Shown: positions 37,277 to 46,827 of the stretch, one piece after another
Layout: each line of letters opens with the position of its first letter
How positions within the stretch are numbered: the stretch's first letter is position 1
NCBI RefSeq assembly: GCF_025263565.1
Contig: NZ_CP079865.1
Span: forward strand, 6,545,525 to 6,609,524
Source of the DNA: Mycobacterium sp. SMC-8
Lineage (GTDB): Bacteria; Actinomycetota; Actinomycetes; Mycobacteriales; Mycobacteriaceae
Length of the DNA: 64,000 bases
Direction: 5' to 3'
Position numbers and translations under genes: made by a program
Notes under the pieces: model-generated
What the model was told of the DNA's origin: nothing
The model's database searches: none
What the model saw: the letters and a program-made list of their open reading frames with translations, nothing else

Positions 37277-38923
37277 ATGACCGATCCGCAGCAGGGTTCC
37301 CGCGTCGGCTCCCAGGTTGGCCCCTACCGGTTGCGGCGGCTGCTGGGCAGGGGCGGCATGGGCGAGGTCTACGAGGCCGAGGACACGGTCAGAGACCGCG
37401 TCGTTGCGCTGAAGCTGTTACCGGAGGCGGTCTCTCACGATCCGGTGTTCCGGGCCCGGCTGCAGCGCGAGGCGCACGCCGCGGGCCGGTTGCAGGAACC
37501 GCACGTGGTGCCGATCCACGATTACGGCGAGATCGACGGACTGCTGTTCGTTGACATGAGGCTGATCGATGGCACCGATCTGCGCAAGATCCTCAAAGAG
37601 CAGGGGCCGATGGCGCCCGCGCGGGCCACGGCGATCGTGCGCCAGATCGCGTCGGCGCTCGATGCGGCGCACCAGAACGGCATCCTGCACCGCGACGTCA
37701 AGCCGGAGAACATCCTGCTCAACCGCGACGATTTCGCCTACCTGGTCGATTTCGGCATCGCCAACGCCGCCACCGACGAAGCGCTCACCCAGCTGGGTAC
37801 CGCGGTGGGCACGTACGCCTACATGGCTCCCGAGCGATTCACCAACGGCGCCGTCGACCACCGCGCCGACGTGTACGCGCTGACCTGCGTGCTGCACGAA
37901 TGCCTGACGGGGGCACAGCCGTTCCAGGGGGACAGCGTCAGCGTGGTGATCGCCGCGCACCTCAACGAACCGGTGCCGCGGCCGAGTGCGCTGCGGCCCG
38001 GGGTTCCGGCCGGCCTGGACCACGTCATCGCCCGCGGCATGGCCAAGCGGCCCGAGGACCGTTACGCCTCGGCCGGCGAGATGGCCAGGGCCGCGGCCGA
38101 CGCGGCGGCCGGTGTGCCGGAGGACCAGGCGGCGACGATGATGGCGCCGCTGCCGTACCCCGGGGCGCCGACGCCTCCCCCGCCACCGCTCCCGCAGCCA
38201 CCGGCCGGGGTGTCCGGCTTCGCGACTGCGCCGCCGCCTGCCGGTCCGCCGCCCGGTTGGGCACAGCAGTCGCCGCCGTCGTCGCCCGGTGGCGGTTCGA
38301 AGGGGCCGATGGTCGCGTTTGTGGCCGCGGGAGTGGTGATCCTGCTGACACTGGCCGCACTCGGCATCTGGCTGGCGGTGCGGCCCAACGATTCGACGAA
38401 CTCGGTGGCGTCGCAGACCAGTTCGTCGGCCGCACCGACGATGTCGTCGCGGGAACCGACCCGGCGGACCAGGACGAGCACCACCCCGCCCCCGGCGTCG
38501 GCCTCCTACGACCAGCAGTTGATGGGCCTGCTCTCCGGCGGCCACGACAGCTCCAACTGTCAACCGGTGACTCCGCCCGCCGCGGGCACGGTGGCGACGG
38601 TGGACTGCACGCAGGCGATCACTCCCGGCGGTCCGGCGTTCACCCGCTATTCGCTGTTCGGCGACAAGAACACCCTCGACGCCGCGTTCCGGGAGGCGGT
38701 CAACGTGAACTCCGAGCTGCTGCAGTGCCCGGGCAGCGGCGTCGAGTCCCCCACCACGTGGCACTACACCGACACCCCGGATCAGGTGGTGGGCCAGATC
38801 GCCTGCGGCACCTACAACGACAACGCCGACATCGTGTGGACCAAGGACGAGGATCTGCTGCTGGCCGATGCGCAGGGACCGGATCTGGAGGATTTGCACG
38901 ACTGGTGGCTGGAGTTCGGATAA
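37277..38923 (+). CDS. Membrane serine/threonine protein kinase (Pkn family)
   Basis: The 548-residue protein has a kinase domain at about 17-275: glycine loop LLGRGGMGEVYEAED, ATP lysine VALKLL (Lys 46), HRDVKPENILL, DFGIANA and MAPERF, all catalytic residues present. A Pro-rich juxtamembrane segment is followed by one membrane helix (about 348-370) and an extracellular domain of about 130 residues with four cysteines (NCQP, DCTQ, QCPG, ACGT), probably two disulfides. No PASTA repeats. GAAGGAG precedes the ATG. TAATCT at 37236-37241 is a likely -10. Confidence 0.93.
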   Translation: MTDPQQGSRVGSQVGPYRLRRLLGRGGMGEVYEAEDTVRDRVVALKLLPEAVSHDPVFRARLQREAHAAGRLQEPHVVPIHDYGEIDGLLFVDMRLIDGTDLRKILKEQGPMAPARATAIVRQIASALDAAHQNGILHRDVKPENILLNRDDFAYLVDFGIANAATDEALTQLGTAVGTYAYMAPERFTNGAVDHRADVYALTCVLHECLTGAQPFQGDSVSVVIAAHLNEPVPRPSALRPGVPAGLDHVIARGMAKRPEDRYASAGEMARAAADAAAGVPEDQAATMMAPLPYPGAPTPPPPPLPQPPAGVSGFATAPPPAGPPPGWAQQSPPSSPGGGSKGPMVAFVAAGVVILLTLAALGIWLAVRPNDSTNSVASQTSSSAAPTMSSREPTRRTRTSTTPPPASASYDQQLMGLLSGGHDSSNCQPVTPPAAGTVATVDCTQAITPGGPAFTRYSLFGDKNTLDAAFREAVNVNSELLQCPGSGVESPTTWHYTDTPDQVVGQIACGTYNDNADIVWTKDEDLLLADAQGPDLEDLHDWWLEFG

Positions 38924-38972
38924 CCCGGGCTAACGTGCTGCAGGAGACCACAACCGCAGCGAAGGGATCGAT

Positions 38973-40160
38973 ATGAGCCGGGTTTTTGTCGTCGGCGTGG
39001 GAATGACGAAGTTCGAGAAACCCGGGCGACGCGAGGGTTGGGACTATCCCGACATGGCGCGGGAGTCCGGAACCAAGGCGCTACAGGACGCCGGCATCGA
39101 GTACAGCGAAGTCCAGCAGGGCTATGTGGGCTACTGCTCCGGTGATTCCACGTCGGGCCAGCGGGCGCTCTACGAGCTGGGGATGACCGGCATCCCGATC
39201 GTCAACGTCAACAACAACTGCTCCACCGGATCGAGCGCGCTCTACCTGGCGGCCGCCGCGATCCGCGGCGGGCTGGCCGACTGCGTGCTGGCGCTCGGAT
39301 TCGAGAAGATGCAGCCGGGCTCGCTGGGCGGCGGTGCCGAGGACCGGGAATCCCCGATGAAGCGACACATCCTGGCGCTCAACGAGATCGACGCCATGCA
39401 GTTCCCCGTCGCACCGTGGATGTTCGGTGCGGCGGGGCGTGAGCACATGAAGAAGTACGGCACCACCGCAGAGCATTTCGCCAAGATCGGTTACAAGAAC
39501 CACAAGCATTCGGTGAACAACCCGTACGCACAGTTCCAGGATGAGTACACCCTCGACGACATCCTGGCCGCGAAGATGATCTCCGATCCGCTGACCAAGC
39601 TGCAGTGCTCACCGACCTCGGACGGGTCCGCGGCGGTGGTGCTTGCCGGCGAGGACTATGTCGCCGAGCACGATCTGGCCGGGCAGGCCGTCGAGATCGT
39701 CGGTCAGGCGATGACCACCGATTTCGCGTCGACGTTCGACGGCAGCGCGGCCAACATCATCGGATACGACATGAATGTCAAAGCCGCGCAACAGGTTTAT
39801 CAGCAGTCCGGACTGGGGCCGGAGGACTTCCAGGTGATCGAGTTGCACGACTGCTTCTCGGCCAACGAACTGCTGCTGTACGAGGCGCTGGGCCTGTGCG
39901 GGCCCGGTGAGGCGCCGAAGCTGATCGACGACGAGGACACCACCTACGGGGGCCGCTGGGTGGTCAACCCGTCGGGCGGGTTGATCTCCAAGGGCCACCC
40001 GCTCGGGGCGACGGGCCTGGCCCAGTGCAGCGAGCTGACCTGGCAGTTGCGCGGCACCGCCGACAAGCGTCAGGTCGACGGCGTCACCGCCGCGCTGCAG
40101 CACAACATCGGGCTGGGCGGCGCAGCGGTCGTCACGGCCTACCAGCGGGCCGAGCGGTAG
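38973..40160 (+). CDS. ltp1: Lipid-transfer protein / thiolase-like (SCP2-thiolase), Ltp1 type
   Basis: The 395-residue protein matches mycobacterial Ltp1 by eye: [35 protein letters not shown] (reactive Cys), [18 protein letters not shown] and [17 protein letters not shown] (catalytic His). Relatives act on branched sterol side chains or as acyl-CoA thiolases. The assignment to Ltp1 rather than another Ltp paralogue rests on recalled similarity. It lies 49 bases after the kinase gene. Confidence 0.82.
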   Translation: MSRVFVVGVGMTKFEKPGRREGWDYPDMARESGTKALQDAGIEYSEVQQGYVGYCSGDSTSGQRALYELGMTGIPIVNVNNNCSTGSSALYLAAAAIRGGLADCVLALGFEKMQPGSLGGGAEDRESPMKRHILALNEIDAMQFPVAPWMFGAAGREHMKKYGTTAEHFAKIGYKNHKHSVNNPYAQFQDEYTLDDILAAKMISDPLTKLQCSPTSDGSAAVVLAGEDYVAEHDLAGQAVEIVGQAMTTDFASTFDGSAANIIGYDMNVKAAQQVYQQSGLGPEDFQVIELHDCFSANELLLYEALGLCGPGEAPKLIDDEDTTYGGRWVVNPSGGLISKGHPLGATGLAQCSELTWQLRGTADKRQVDGVTAALQHNIGLGGAAVVTAYQRAER

Positions 40161-40191
40161 GGCCGGCCCCTTCCGCGAGCGGGGCCCCACG

Positions 40192-40251
40192 GCGAGAAGA
40201 CACAAACTCGCATCTTCCGGGCAGCGTCCATGCGAGTATGCGTCTGGTCGC
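40192..40251. repeat. Extragenic palindrome, copy 1
   Basis: Arms of 22 bases (40192-40213 and 40230-40251), of the type gcgagaagacacaaactcgc and its complement, match at 18 of 22 positions. The same family recurs at 40649-40706. Confidence 0.65.
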
Positions 40252-40332
40252 GGTCAGGGGTGAACCATTCGGGTGCGCGCTTCGTGTCACCATCGGGAGG
40301 CCATGCAGGGCGCCTCCGATGGAGGTCCGGCC

Positions 40333-40638
40333 ATGCGCTGGTGGTGGATCGTGGCGGCAATGCCCGCGATGCTGGGTGCGCCGGTGGCGCCGGCGGCCGC
40401 GCAGCAACAGAACGCGTTCGACGTGATCGAGCAGTGGGAGTCGGCGGGCTACCAGGTCAACATCGACCGGATCGGCAGTGCGCCGATCGGCGACTGCGTG
40501 GTGATCGGGGTGCGTAATCCTCAGCAGGTCACCCAACCGGTGCTCGTCATCGGCGGCCGCGACGACGATGACGGCCTCGATGTGGTCGACGTCGTGGTGC
40601 ACCGGTCGATCTCGGTGTCCCTGGACTGCACGGGCTGA
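40333..40638 (+). CDS. Small secreted protein, paralogue 1
   Basis: The 101-residue protein has a signal peptide (RWWWIVAAMPAMLGAPVAPAAA) and a mature domain with QWESAGYQVNIDRIGSAPIGDC and a C-terminal SVSLDCTG. It aligns with the gene at 47875 (SQGYDVRVSRVGSAPLDQC and NVTLDCAG), including the two cysteines that could form a disulfide. GGAGGT precedes the ATG at 40333. The family is of unknown function. Extragenic palindromes of one family lie on both sides. Confidence 0.82.
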   Translation: MRWWWIVAAMPAMLGAPVAPAAAQQQNAFDVIEQWESAGYQVNIDRIGSAPIGDCVVIGVRNPQQVTQPVLVIGGRDDDDGLDVVDVVVHRSISVSLDCTG

Positions 40639-40648
40639 GGCCAGTCGG

Positions 40649-40706
40649 CGAGCAGACGCAAACTCGCACGATTTCCGGTGATTTCGTGTGAGTTTGTGTC
40701 TGCTCG
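40649..40706. repeat. Extragenic palindrome, copy 2
   Basis: Arms of 23 bases (40649-40671 and 40684-40706), of the type cgagcagacgcaaactcgca, match at 21 of 23 positions around a 12-base centre. It begins 10 bases after the stop of the small secreted protein gene. Confidence 0.7.
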
Positions 40707-40721
40707 CGGGTCCGGGTGCAC

Positions 40722-40760
40722 GGAAAAGCCCGGCCGGCAACAGGACCGACCGGGCTTTCC
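40722..40760 (-). terminator. Intrinsic terminator of dctA
   Basis: On the minus strand AAAGCCCGGTCGG and CCGGCCGGGCTTTT can pair, ending in TTTT, about 10 bases after the dctA stop. It could act in both directions. Confidence 0.8.
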
Positions 40761-40770
40761 TACCCGTGAC

Positions 40771-42156
40771 CTACACCGTCGCAGGGACTCTCTCCTGCGG
40801 CGGCTCCGCGACACGGGAGCCGTGATCGGAATCCAGCATCGTCAGCTCGTCGAACGGATCCTCGCCTGCCAATACCGAATTCACCTTGCCCTTGTCGATC
40901 GTGTGCGTCCACGAACCGACCAGCAGGGTGGCGACCGCGTTGCCGGAGAAGTTGGTCAGCGCCCGCGCCTCGGACATGAACCGGTCGATGCCGACGATGA
41001 GCCCGACACCGTCGAGCAGGTCCGGCCGGTGCGCCTGCAGGCCACCGGCCAGCGTGGCCAGCCCGGCGCCGGTCACCCCGGCCGCCCCCTTGGACGCGAC
41101 GATCATGAAGACCAGCAGCCCGATCTGCTCCGGCAGAGACAGCGGGTCGCCCAGCGCCCCGGCGATGAACAGCGACGCCATCGTCAGGTAGATCGCGGTG
41201 CCATCCAAGTTGAACGAATAGCCGGTCGGCACAACCACACCCACGGTCGAGCGGTCCACACCGAGGTGTTCCATCTTGGCGATCAGGCGCGGCAGCGCGG
41301 ACTCCGACGACGACGTCGACACGATCAGCAGGTACTCGCGGGCCAGGTAGCGGACCAGCTTGAAGATCGACACCCCGGACACCACCCGCAGCAGTGCCCC
41401 GAGCACACCGAACACGAAGATCGCGCAGGTCAGATAGAAGCCGAGCATCAACGCCATCAACTGCCCGACGGCCGCCCAGCCGGTCTGACCGACCACGTTC
41501 GCGATGGCGCCGAACGCGCCGATCGGCGCCAGCCACAGGATCATCACCAGCACCTTGAATACGAGCTTCTGCAGGTGCTCGATGCCGCGCAGGATCGGCT
41601 CACCGGCCGACCCCAGGCCCTGCAGCGCGAAGCCCACCAGCAGCGCGACGAACAACGCCTGCAGCACGCTGCCCTCGGTCAGCGACGAGAACATCGACGT
41701 CGGGATGATGCCCTGAACGAAGTCCATCAGCCCACCGGCCTCATGGGCCTTGTCGGCCAGCTCGGCGCCCTTGCCCACGGTGGTGTCGGTGACATGCAAT
41801 CCGCTGCCGGGGTGCAGCAGGTTGCCGACCACCAGGCCGATCGCCAGTGCGAACGTCGACATCGCCAGGAAGTAGACGAACGCCAGGCCGCCGACCTTGC
41901 CGACGGTGGCCGCCTTGCGGACCGACCCGATTCCCAGCACGATCGTGCAGAAGATGACCGGCGCGATCATCATCTTGATCAGCGCCACGAACATGGTGCC
42001 CAGGACGCCGACGCTCTTGCCGACGTCGGGGGCCAGGATGCCGACCCCGACACCGGCGAGGACCGCGACGATCACGGCGATGTAGAGCCAGTGCGTGCGG
42101 TCTCGTCTGGGTCGGGGGGTGTCGGGTGGGGTCGGCCGGTCCATCGTGGTCGTCAT
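40771..42156 (-). CDS. dctA: C4-dicarboxylate:cation symporter
   Basis: The 461-residue DAACS transporter carries the family signature STSSSESALPRLIAKME in the serine-rich reentrant loop and VVPTGYSFNLDGTAIYLTMA, the Na+/H+ and substrate site, then GLIVGIDRFMSEARALTN. It imports succinate, fumarate and malate. GGAGGACAG lies upstream of the ATG at 42156. It is divergent from a CitA/DcuS-type sensor kinase and ends in a strong terminator. Confidence 0.94.
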   Translation of the reverse strand: MTTTMDRPTPPDTPRPRRDRTHWLYIAVIVAVLAGVGVGILAPDVGKSVGVLGTMFVALIKMMIAPVIFCTIVLGIGSVRKAATVGKVGGLAFVYFLAMSTFALAIGLVVGNLLHPGSGLHVTDTTVGKGAELADKAHEAGGLMDFVQGIIPTSMFSSLTEGSVLQALFVALLVGFALQGLGSAGEPILRGIEHLQKLVFKVLVMILWLAPIGAFGAIANVVGQTGWAAVGQLMALMLGFYLTCAIFVFGVLGALLRVVSGVSIFKLVRYLAREYLLIVSTSSSESALPRLIAKMEHLGVDRSTVGVVVPTGYSFNLDGTAIYLTMASLFIAGALGDPLSLPEQIGLLVFMIVASKGAAGVTGAGLATLAGGLQAHRPDLLDGVGLIVGIDRFMSEARALTNFSGNAVATLLVGSWTHTIDKGKVNSVLAGEDPFDELTMLDSDHGSRVAEPPQERVPATV

Positions 42157-42261
42157 CGCACTGTCCTCCGGGGTCGCTGTGTGCAAAAGGTCTGCAAGGA
42201 TGCTCTGCGAGGACGTGAGCCAGGTCACGTTTTAGTTCATTACGTTCACGGGAGGCAGGCG

Positions 42262-43839
42262 ATGGGACGGATCCGGCCGCCATCCCGACCCCCGTGGCCG
42301 CGGTCGTTGGCGGGCCAGGCCATCGCGTTGCAGATCCTGGTCATCGCGGTGATCGTGCTGGCCGGCAGCGCACTGGCCGCGCTGGACGCCCGCCGCGACG
42401 GCGACGCCGCGGCGCAGGAGCAGGTGGTCGGGATCGCGACCGCACTGGCCGACTCACCGTCGACGGCCGAGGCCATCGAGTCCGGGCGGGCCACCGAGAT
42501 GCTGCAACCGGTCACCGAGCTGGTGCGCAGACAGACCGACATCGCGTTCATCACGATCATGGCGCCCGATCGCACCCGCTTCACCCACACCGATCCGTCC
42601 CAGATCGGCGGCGCCTATCTGGGCACCATCGAACCCGCACTGCAGGGCGAGACGTTCACCGAGGTGTACACCGGCACGCTGGGTTCGTCCATCCGTGCGG
42701 TGGCCCCGGTCTACGACGGCGACGGCCGCGTCATCGGCCTGGTCGCCGCAGGCATCCTGCAGCAGAGCCTCGCCGAGCGCTGGCAGTCGCAGCTGCCCGT
42801 CATCGCGGCCGTCAGCCTTGCCGCGCTTGCGGTTTCACTGCTGGGCGTGTGGGGCATCCGCCGGCGGCTGCTGCGCCAGACGCACGGACTGCGCCCCGAC
42901 GAACTGCGCGTCATGTACGACCACCACGACGCGATCCTGCACTCGGTGTCCGAGGGACTGATCGTGCTCGACCGCTCCGGCGTGGCGGTGGTCAACGACG
43001 AGGCGCGCCGACTGCTGTCGTTGCCGGCCGGGGAGGTCGCCGCCGACGACCTGCCCGAGTTCCTGCGCACCTACAACCCCGGCGCCCGCGATGAGGTTCA
43101 CGTGACCGACGACCGCGTGCTGGTGGTCAATCGGTCGCGGGTGCGGTCCGATGCCGGTTCGTCGGAAGTGGTCACCATCCGTGACCGCACCGAGTTGCAG
43201 GGCGCGCTGGGCGAACTCAACTCGCTGAAGGTGCTGACCGACTCGCTGCGGTCTCAGGCCCACGAGGCGGCCAACAAACTGCACACCGTCGTCACCATGG
43301 TGGAGATGGAACGCACCGAGGAAGCCGTCCGGTTCGCCACCGCCGAACTCGAGCTGTCCCAGCAACTCGTCGACAGGCTCTCGGATGCGGTCGGCGAGCC
43401 GGCCCTGGTGGCGCTGTTGCTGGGCAAGACAGCCCAGGCCGACGAACGCGGTATCGAGTTGACCGTGACCGAGGATTCCGAATTGCCTTCGGACACCGAA
43501 GATCTGCTCTTGACAGGCCAGGAGATGGTGACCGTGGCGGGCAACCTCATCGACAACGCGATGGATGCCTGCGATCCGGACGACCCTTGGGTGGAGGTCA
43601 CCGTGCAGCAGAACGACGAACGGCTGCTGATCCGGGTGGCCGACAGCGGGGAGGGCATGGACGCCGGCACCTTCGAGAAGGCGATGCAGAGGGGTTACTC
43701 GACGAAGTCCGGTGACGACGACGGCAGGCACGGGCTGGGGCTGGCGTTGGTGGCCCAGGTGGTCAAACGCCACGGCGGGCAGCTCACCGCGGATGTGACC
43801 TACGGTTCGGTGGTGACGGTGACGGTGAATCGCCCGTGA
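42262..43839 (+). CDS. Sensor histidine kinase, CitA/DcuS type
   Basis: The 525-residue protein has a first TM helix at about 23-43, a periplasmic sensor (PDC fold, with TRFTHTDPSQIGG and YTGTLGSSIRAVAPVYD), a second TM helix at about 178-200, a PAS domain (about 215-305), a short dimerisation segment with the phosphoacceptor His in LRSQAHEAANKLHTVV, and an HATPase with NLIDNAMDA, DSGEGM and HGLGLALV. A good GGGAGG precedes the ATG at 42262. The divergent dctA suggests it senses a C4-dicarboxylate. Confidence 0.9.
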   Translation: MGRIRPPSRPPWPRSLAGQAIALQILVIAVIVLAGSALAALDARRDGDAAAQEQVVGIATALADSPSTAEAIESGRATEMLQPVTELVRRQTDIAFITIMAPDRTRFTHTDPSQIGGAYLGTIEPALQGETFTEVYTGTLGSSIRAVAPVYDGDGRVIGLVAAGILQQSLAERWQSQLPVIAAVSLAALAVSLLGVWGIRRRLLRQTHGLRPDELRVMYDHHDAILHSVSEGLIVLDRSGVAVVNDEARRLLSLPAGEVAADDLPEFLRTYNPGARDEVHVTDDRVLVVNRSRVRSDAGSSEVVTIRDRTELQGALGELNSLKVLTDSLRSQAHEAANKLHTVVTMVEMERTEEAVRFATAELELSQQLVDRLSDAVGEPALVALLLGKTAQADERGIELTVTEDSELPSDTEDLLLTGQEMVTVAGNLIDNAMDACDPDDPWVEVTVQQNDERLLIRVADSGEGMDAGTFEKAMQRGYSTKSGDDDGRHGLGLALVAQVVKRHGGQLTADVTYGSVVTVTVNRP

Positions 43840-44525
43840 TCACGGTGTTGATCGTCGAGGACGAACCGTTGATCGCCGAGGCGCACCGGACTTATCTGCT
43901 GCGGCTGCAGGGGTTTTCGGTGGCGGCAGTGGCGCACACGGCGCGCGATGCGATGCGGGCGGCCTCCGAGGCGGCAGCGTCGGACGCCCCGATCGACCTG
44001 GTGCTGCTCGACATCGGGCTGCCGGACGCCAACGGGATCGCGCTCGCGTCGGCGCTGGCCGGCCTGCGGCCGGCGCCGGACATCATCACGATTACCTCAG
44101 AGCGCGATCTGGAGATGGTGCGCGCCGCGGTCGGTCACGGCGCGCTGGCGTACCTGTTGAAGCCGTTCACCTTCGCCGCGTTCCGCGAACGACTCGAGAG
44201 GTACCGGCGCTACCGCGAAGCGCTGCCTGCCGGTACCGATGCCGCCAGCCAGGCCGAGGTCGACCGGGCGCTGGCCGAGCTACGGGTCAACCCGGACCGG
44301 TCGGTGGCACCGAAAGGGGCGGCAGCGGGCACGAACGACGAGATCGCCCGTGCCGTACGCGATTCCACCCACGGTGTGACCGCCGATGAGGTGGCCAGGC
44401 AGGTGGGGGTGTCGCGGGTGACGGCCTGGCGTTACCTCGAGCGGCTCACCGACGAGGGAACGGTCAGCCGCCACACCGACTATGGAAAGGCCGGGCGACC
44501 GAAAACCCGCTATCAGTGGCGGTGA
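43836..44525 (+). CDS. Response regulator, CitB/DcuR type
   Basis: The 229-residue protein has a receiver domain with EDEPLIAEAH, the phosphoacceptor Asp in DLVLLDIGLPDANG and the Lys in YLLKPF. A linker leads to a winged/HTH region, VTADEVARQVGVSRVTAWRYLERL, near the C-terminus. Its GTG overlaps the kinase stop by GTGA. It is the cognate partner of the upstream kinase and the probable regulator of dctA. Confidence 0.92.
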   Translation: MITVLIVEDEPLIAEAHRTYLLRLQGFSVAAVAHTARDAMRAASEAAASDAPIDLVLLDIGLPDANGIALASALAGLRPAPDIITITSERDLEMVRAAVGHGALAYLLKPFTFAAFRERLERYRRYREALPAGTDAASQAEVDRALAELRVNPDRSVAPKGAAAGTNDEIARAVRDSTHGVTADEVARQVGVSRVTAWRYLERLTDEGTVSRHTDYGKAGRPKTRYQWR

Positions 44526-44540
44526 ACTCGAGTGACGCCG

Positions 44541-45644
44541 TCAGGCGGGGGCTGCCTGCAGCCGGCGCGGGGCGCCCACCGCGATCTGATCGGTCGCCAG
44601 GAACTGCGAGTACAGCGTCTCGATCGAGGACTCGACCGAGTACACGCTCACCGCGCCGGAGTAGTCGGCGACGTAGAGGCGCGAACTGTCGGCGCCCTGA
44701 GCGACGCACGACGGCCTGGCGTCGACCGTCAGCGCGTCGACGACGTCGAGGCTGAGCGTGCACAGCACCGCGACACGGTCGTAATCCACGATGTATGCGC
44801 GGGTCTGGTCGGCGCTCATCGACAACTGCGTGGGGGCACCACCCACGGTCACCCGATCGGTGATCCGCATCGCGCCCAGATCGAGGATGTGGACGGCGCC
44901 GCCGACCACTCGGTCCGAGGTGAGCACGTAGACCGCTCCCCCGGCGTAGGCGATGTCGCGGATCGGTGCGCCGACAGGCACCACCCGATGCACCTGCGAG
45001 GTTTCGGTGTCGACGACGATCACGCGGCTGCCGACCGCGTCGGTGACGGCGACGTACAGCCGCTTGCCGTTCGGGTCGGCGCAGAGCGCGTCCACGTTGG
45101 CGGCCGGACCGGATCCGATGCCGATGGTGCCGACCCGCTCAGCGGTGACGTCGATGACCGCGACGTCGATGCGGTCCTGCGCACCGCGACCGGCATAAAC
45201 CCGCTTACCGCCGGAACCGGCCGTCAGCGCGGTGACCCCGAAGGCCACCGGGTAGGTAGCGACGACGGCGCGGCTGTCCAGGTCGATCACCTTGACCGCG
45301 TCGAAGCTGCCGGAGGTGACGCCGACGAAGGCCCGGTCGTCGGACACGGCCACCGCGGTCGGCTCACCGTCGACCGCGACGGTGGCGACCACGTTGAGGG
45401 TGGTGTTGTCGATCAGCGACACGCTGGCGTCGGCGGCATTGGCCACGACGACAATGCCCTGAGCCGCGGCGATGTCGCCGATGGGGCCCAGGTTCGGCGT
45501 GAGGCGGTGCTCCAGCACCACATCGCCTTTCGCTGTCCCGTCGGTCCCGCGTGTCCCTGCCGCCGCCGACGGCGCATCTGTCACATTCGACTCGGTTTTA
45601 CCCTTGGACATCAAGCGCCTCATCAGCACCGAAAAGTTTGCCAT
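44541..45644 (-). CDS. YVTN-type beta-propeller protein
   Basis: The 367-residue protein is built from about six to seven repeats of the form xVxVIDxxTxxVVATVxVGxxPTxVAVSxDxxxxYV, for example DNTTLNVVATVAVDGEPTAV and RLYVADYSGAVSVYSVESS. No signal peptide is seen, so it is probably cytosolic. The ATG at 45644 is preceded by GGAGGT at ten bases. The function is unknown; such propellers often bind proteins or carbohydrate. It is convergent with the response regulator. Confidence 0.78.
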   Translation of the reverse strand: MANFSVLMRRLMSKGKTESNVTDAPSAAAGTRGTDGTAKGDVVLEHRLTPNLGPIGDIAAAQGIVVVANAADASVSLIDNTTLNVVATVAVDGEPTAVAVSDDRAFVGVTSGSFDAVKVIDLDSRAVVATYPVAFGVTALTAGSGGKRVYAGRGAQDRIDVAVIDVTAERVGTIGIGSGPAANVDALCADPNGKRLYVAVTDAVGSRVIVVDTETSQVHRVVPVGAPIRDIAYAGGAVYVLTSDRVVGGAVHILDLGAMRITDRVTVGGAPTQLSMSADQTRAYIVDYDRVAVLCTLSLDVVDALTVDARPSCVAQGADSSRLYVADYSGAVSVYSVESSIETLYSQFLATDQIAVGAPRRLQAAPA

Positions 45645-46080
45645 GTGTTGTGGTACCTCCGCCGGCACGACGTCTGCCAAGCTCTAGATTCCGTGTCAAG
45701 GCGCCCGAACGGGCGCCGCCTGAGTCGAGTGTAGCGACGGAAATTCGGTATCGACCCCGACGAATTCGCGCTTCGTCACAGGGAGCGCCGAAGCTCTCAG
45801 GGCTCGCTTAAGAAACGTTGCGTTATGAATTCGTTACTTCGAAACAGCAAAGCCGAAACCGCAGCTGAACAGTGCCTGAACGGAGGCAGCAAGCCCACCG
45901 GGAAAATCGGCACAAAACATGTTCGTAACAATTTCTTAGCTTTGCCCCGGAAAGTGAGCGCGAGATCACAGCGGCACATCGCAGCAAAACCACAATGTGG
46001 ATAACGGCTGTGGAGAACTCCGCACCTGGGCGGCAGCACGCGTCTGCGAAGGCTGCGCCGTCGTGTTCGCTGGAAAAGCG
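45645..46080. other. Intergenic, 436 bases, AT-richer than neighbours
   Basis: This lies between the beta-propeller start and the STAS gene stop. It contains an AT-rich stretch around 45800-46000 (cgttatgaattcgttacttcg, aacatgttcgtaacaatttc) that is unusual for this GC content and may hold promoter or transferred sequence. No frame with coding character was found on either strand. Confidence 0.5.
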
Positions 46081-46488
46081 TCAGGCAGGTTTGGCGGCGC
46101 GCACCGACGGGATCGTTGTTGCCGGGATCAGACCCTCGGGATCACAGAGTTCGAGCACGCGTGCCACTGCCGGCCCGGCGACGACGCACCAGGTCACTTC
46201 TTCGCGAGCCAGATGGGCGCTGATGGCGTACAGCGCCGAGGCGCCGTCGAAGGCCATGAAATTCACGTCGGTGAGATCGAGCACCACGGCAGCGCTGCCG
46301 GCGCTGACTTCGCGCACGGTGTGGGCGAAGTGTTTGGCGTTGGCCGCGTCCACTTCGCCGCACACCGCTACCGTGGCCTTTCTGTCGGCCCCCACGCCCT
46401 CCTCACGCCAGGTGAAGGTCAGCGACGTCGACGCGATTGCGAAGCTCCGACTGTCGGCTGACCTGCTGCGGATGGAGGTAGCGGTCAT
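46081..46488 (-). CDS. STAS-domain anti-sigma factor antagonist 1
   Basis: The 135-residue single STAS domain has VAVCGEVDAANAKHFAHTV and AVVLDLTDVNFMAFDGASALYAI. The position normally occupied by the phosphorylated Ser (DxSG motif) reads AFDGAS, so phospho-switching may use the Ser two residues on. It probably relieves sigma factors such as SigF. It lies 26 bases behind the CsbD-like gene on the same strand. Confidence 0.83.
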   Translation of the reverse strand: MTATSIRSRSADSRSFAIASTSLTFTWREEGVGADRKATVAVCGEVDAANAKHFAHTVREVSAGSAAVVLDLTDVNFMAFDGASALYAISAHLAREEVTWCVVAGPAVARVLELCDPEGLIPATTIPSVRAAKPA

Positions 46489-46514
46489 CGCAGGACAATC
46501 TACCTGCGTGACGG

Positions 46515-46754
46515 TTACGACTGTTCGGCTTTTTGCCGCTCCTCGTTGGCCTTGGCGGCCGCGCGGGCACTCTCGGCCTCGGCTTCCTTCTGTGCGGCCT
46601 CGCGCTGTGCGTCGGCCTTGTCCTGCTGGGCCTGGCCCTCGCGTTGCAGGTCATCCCGGCCCGTGACGACGCCGACGACCTCTTTGGCCTTGCCCTTGAC
46701 GCCTTCGACGACGCCCTTGACGGCTTCTTCCGGACCAGAATTGTGATCGCTCAC
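46515..46754 (-). CDS. CsbD-like stress protein
   Basis: The 79-residue hydrophilic protein opens with a CsbD-type segment (VEGVKGKAKEVVGVVTGRDDLQREG) and continues as a highly charged Ala/Glu/Lys/Gln helix. CsbD proteins are general-stress proteins of unknown mechanism. The GTG at 46754 has AAAGGAG six bases upstream. A SigF-like promoter lies just before it. It is flanked on both sides by STAS genes. Confidence 0.8.
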   Translation of the reverse strand: MSDHNSGPEEAVKGVVEGVKGKAKEVVGVVTGRDDLQREGQAQQDKADAQREAAQKEAEAESARAAAKANEERQKAEQS

Positions 46755-46801
46755 CAGACACTCCTTTTTTTCTGCGGGGCTACCGCTGGGCGAAGCGTCT
46801 G

Positions 46802-46827
46802 TTCCCCAGGCGCCAAAATGTCAAACC
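46802..46827 (-). promoter_or_regulatory. SigF-like promoter of the CsbD gene
   Basis: On the minus strand GGTTT (46827-46823) and GGGGAA (46807-46802) are separated by 15 bases. This resembles the known mycobacterial SigF consensus GTTT-N15-17-GGGTA. The -35 box overlaps the end of the upstream STAS gene. Confidence 0.45.

Noticed and set aside
40678..43839. A continuous plus-strand frame of 1053 codons
   Set aside because: Its first 528 codons are antisense to dctA and compositionally biased; only the part from ATG 42262 (the histidine kinase) has a ribosome-binding site and domains.
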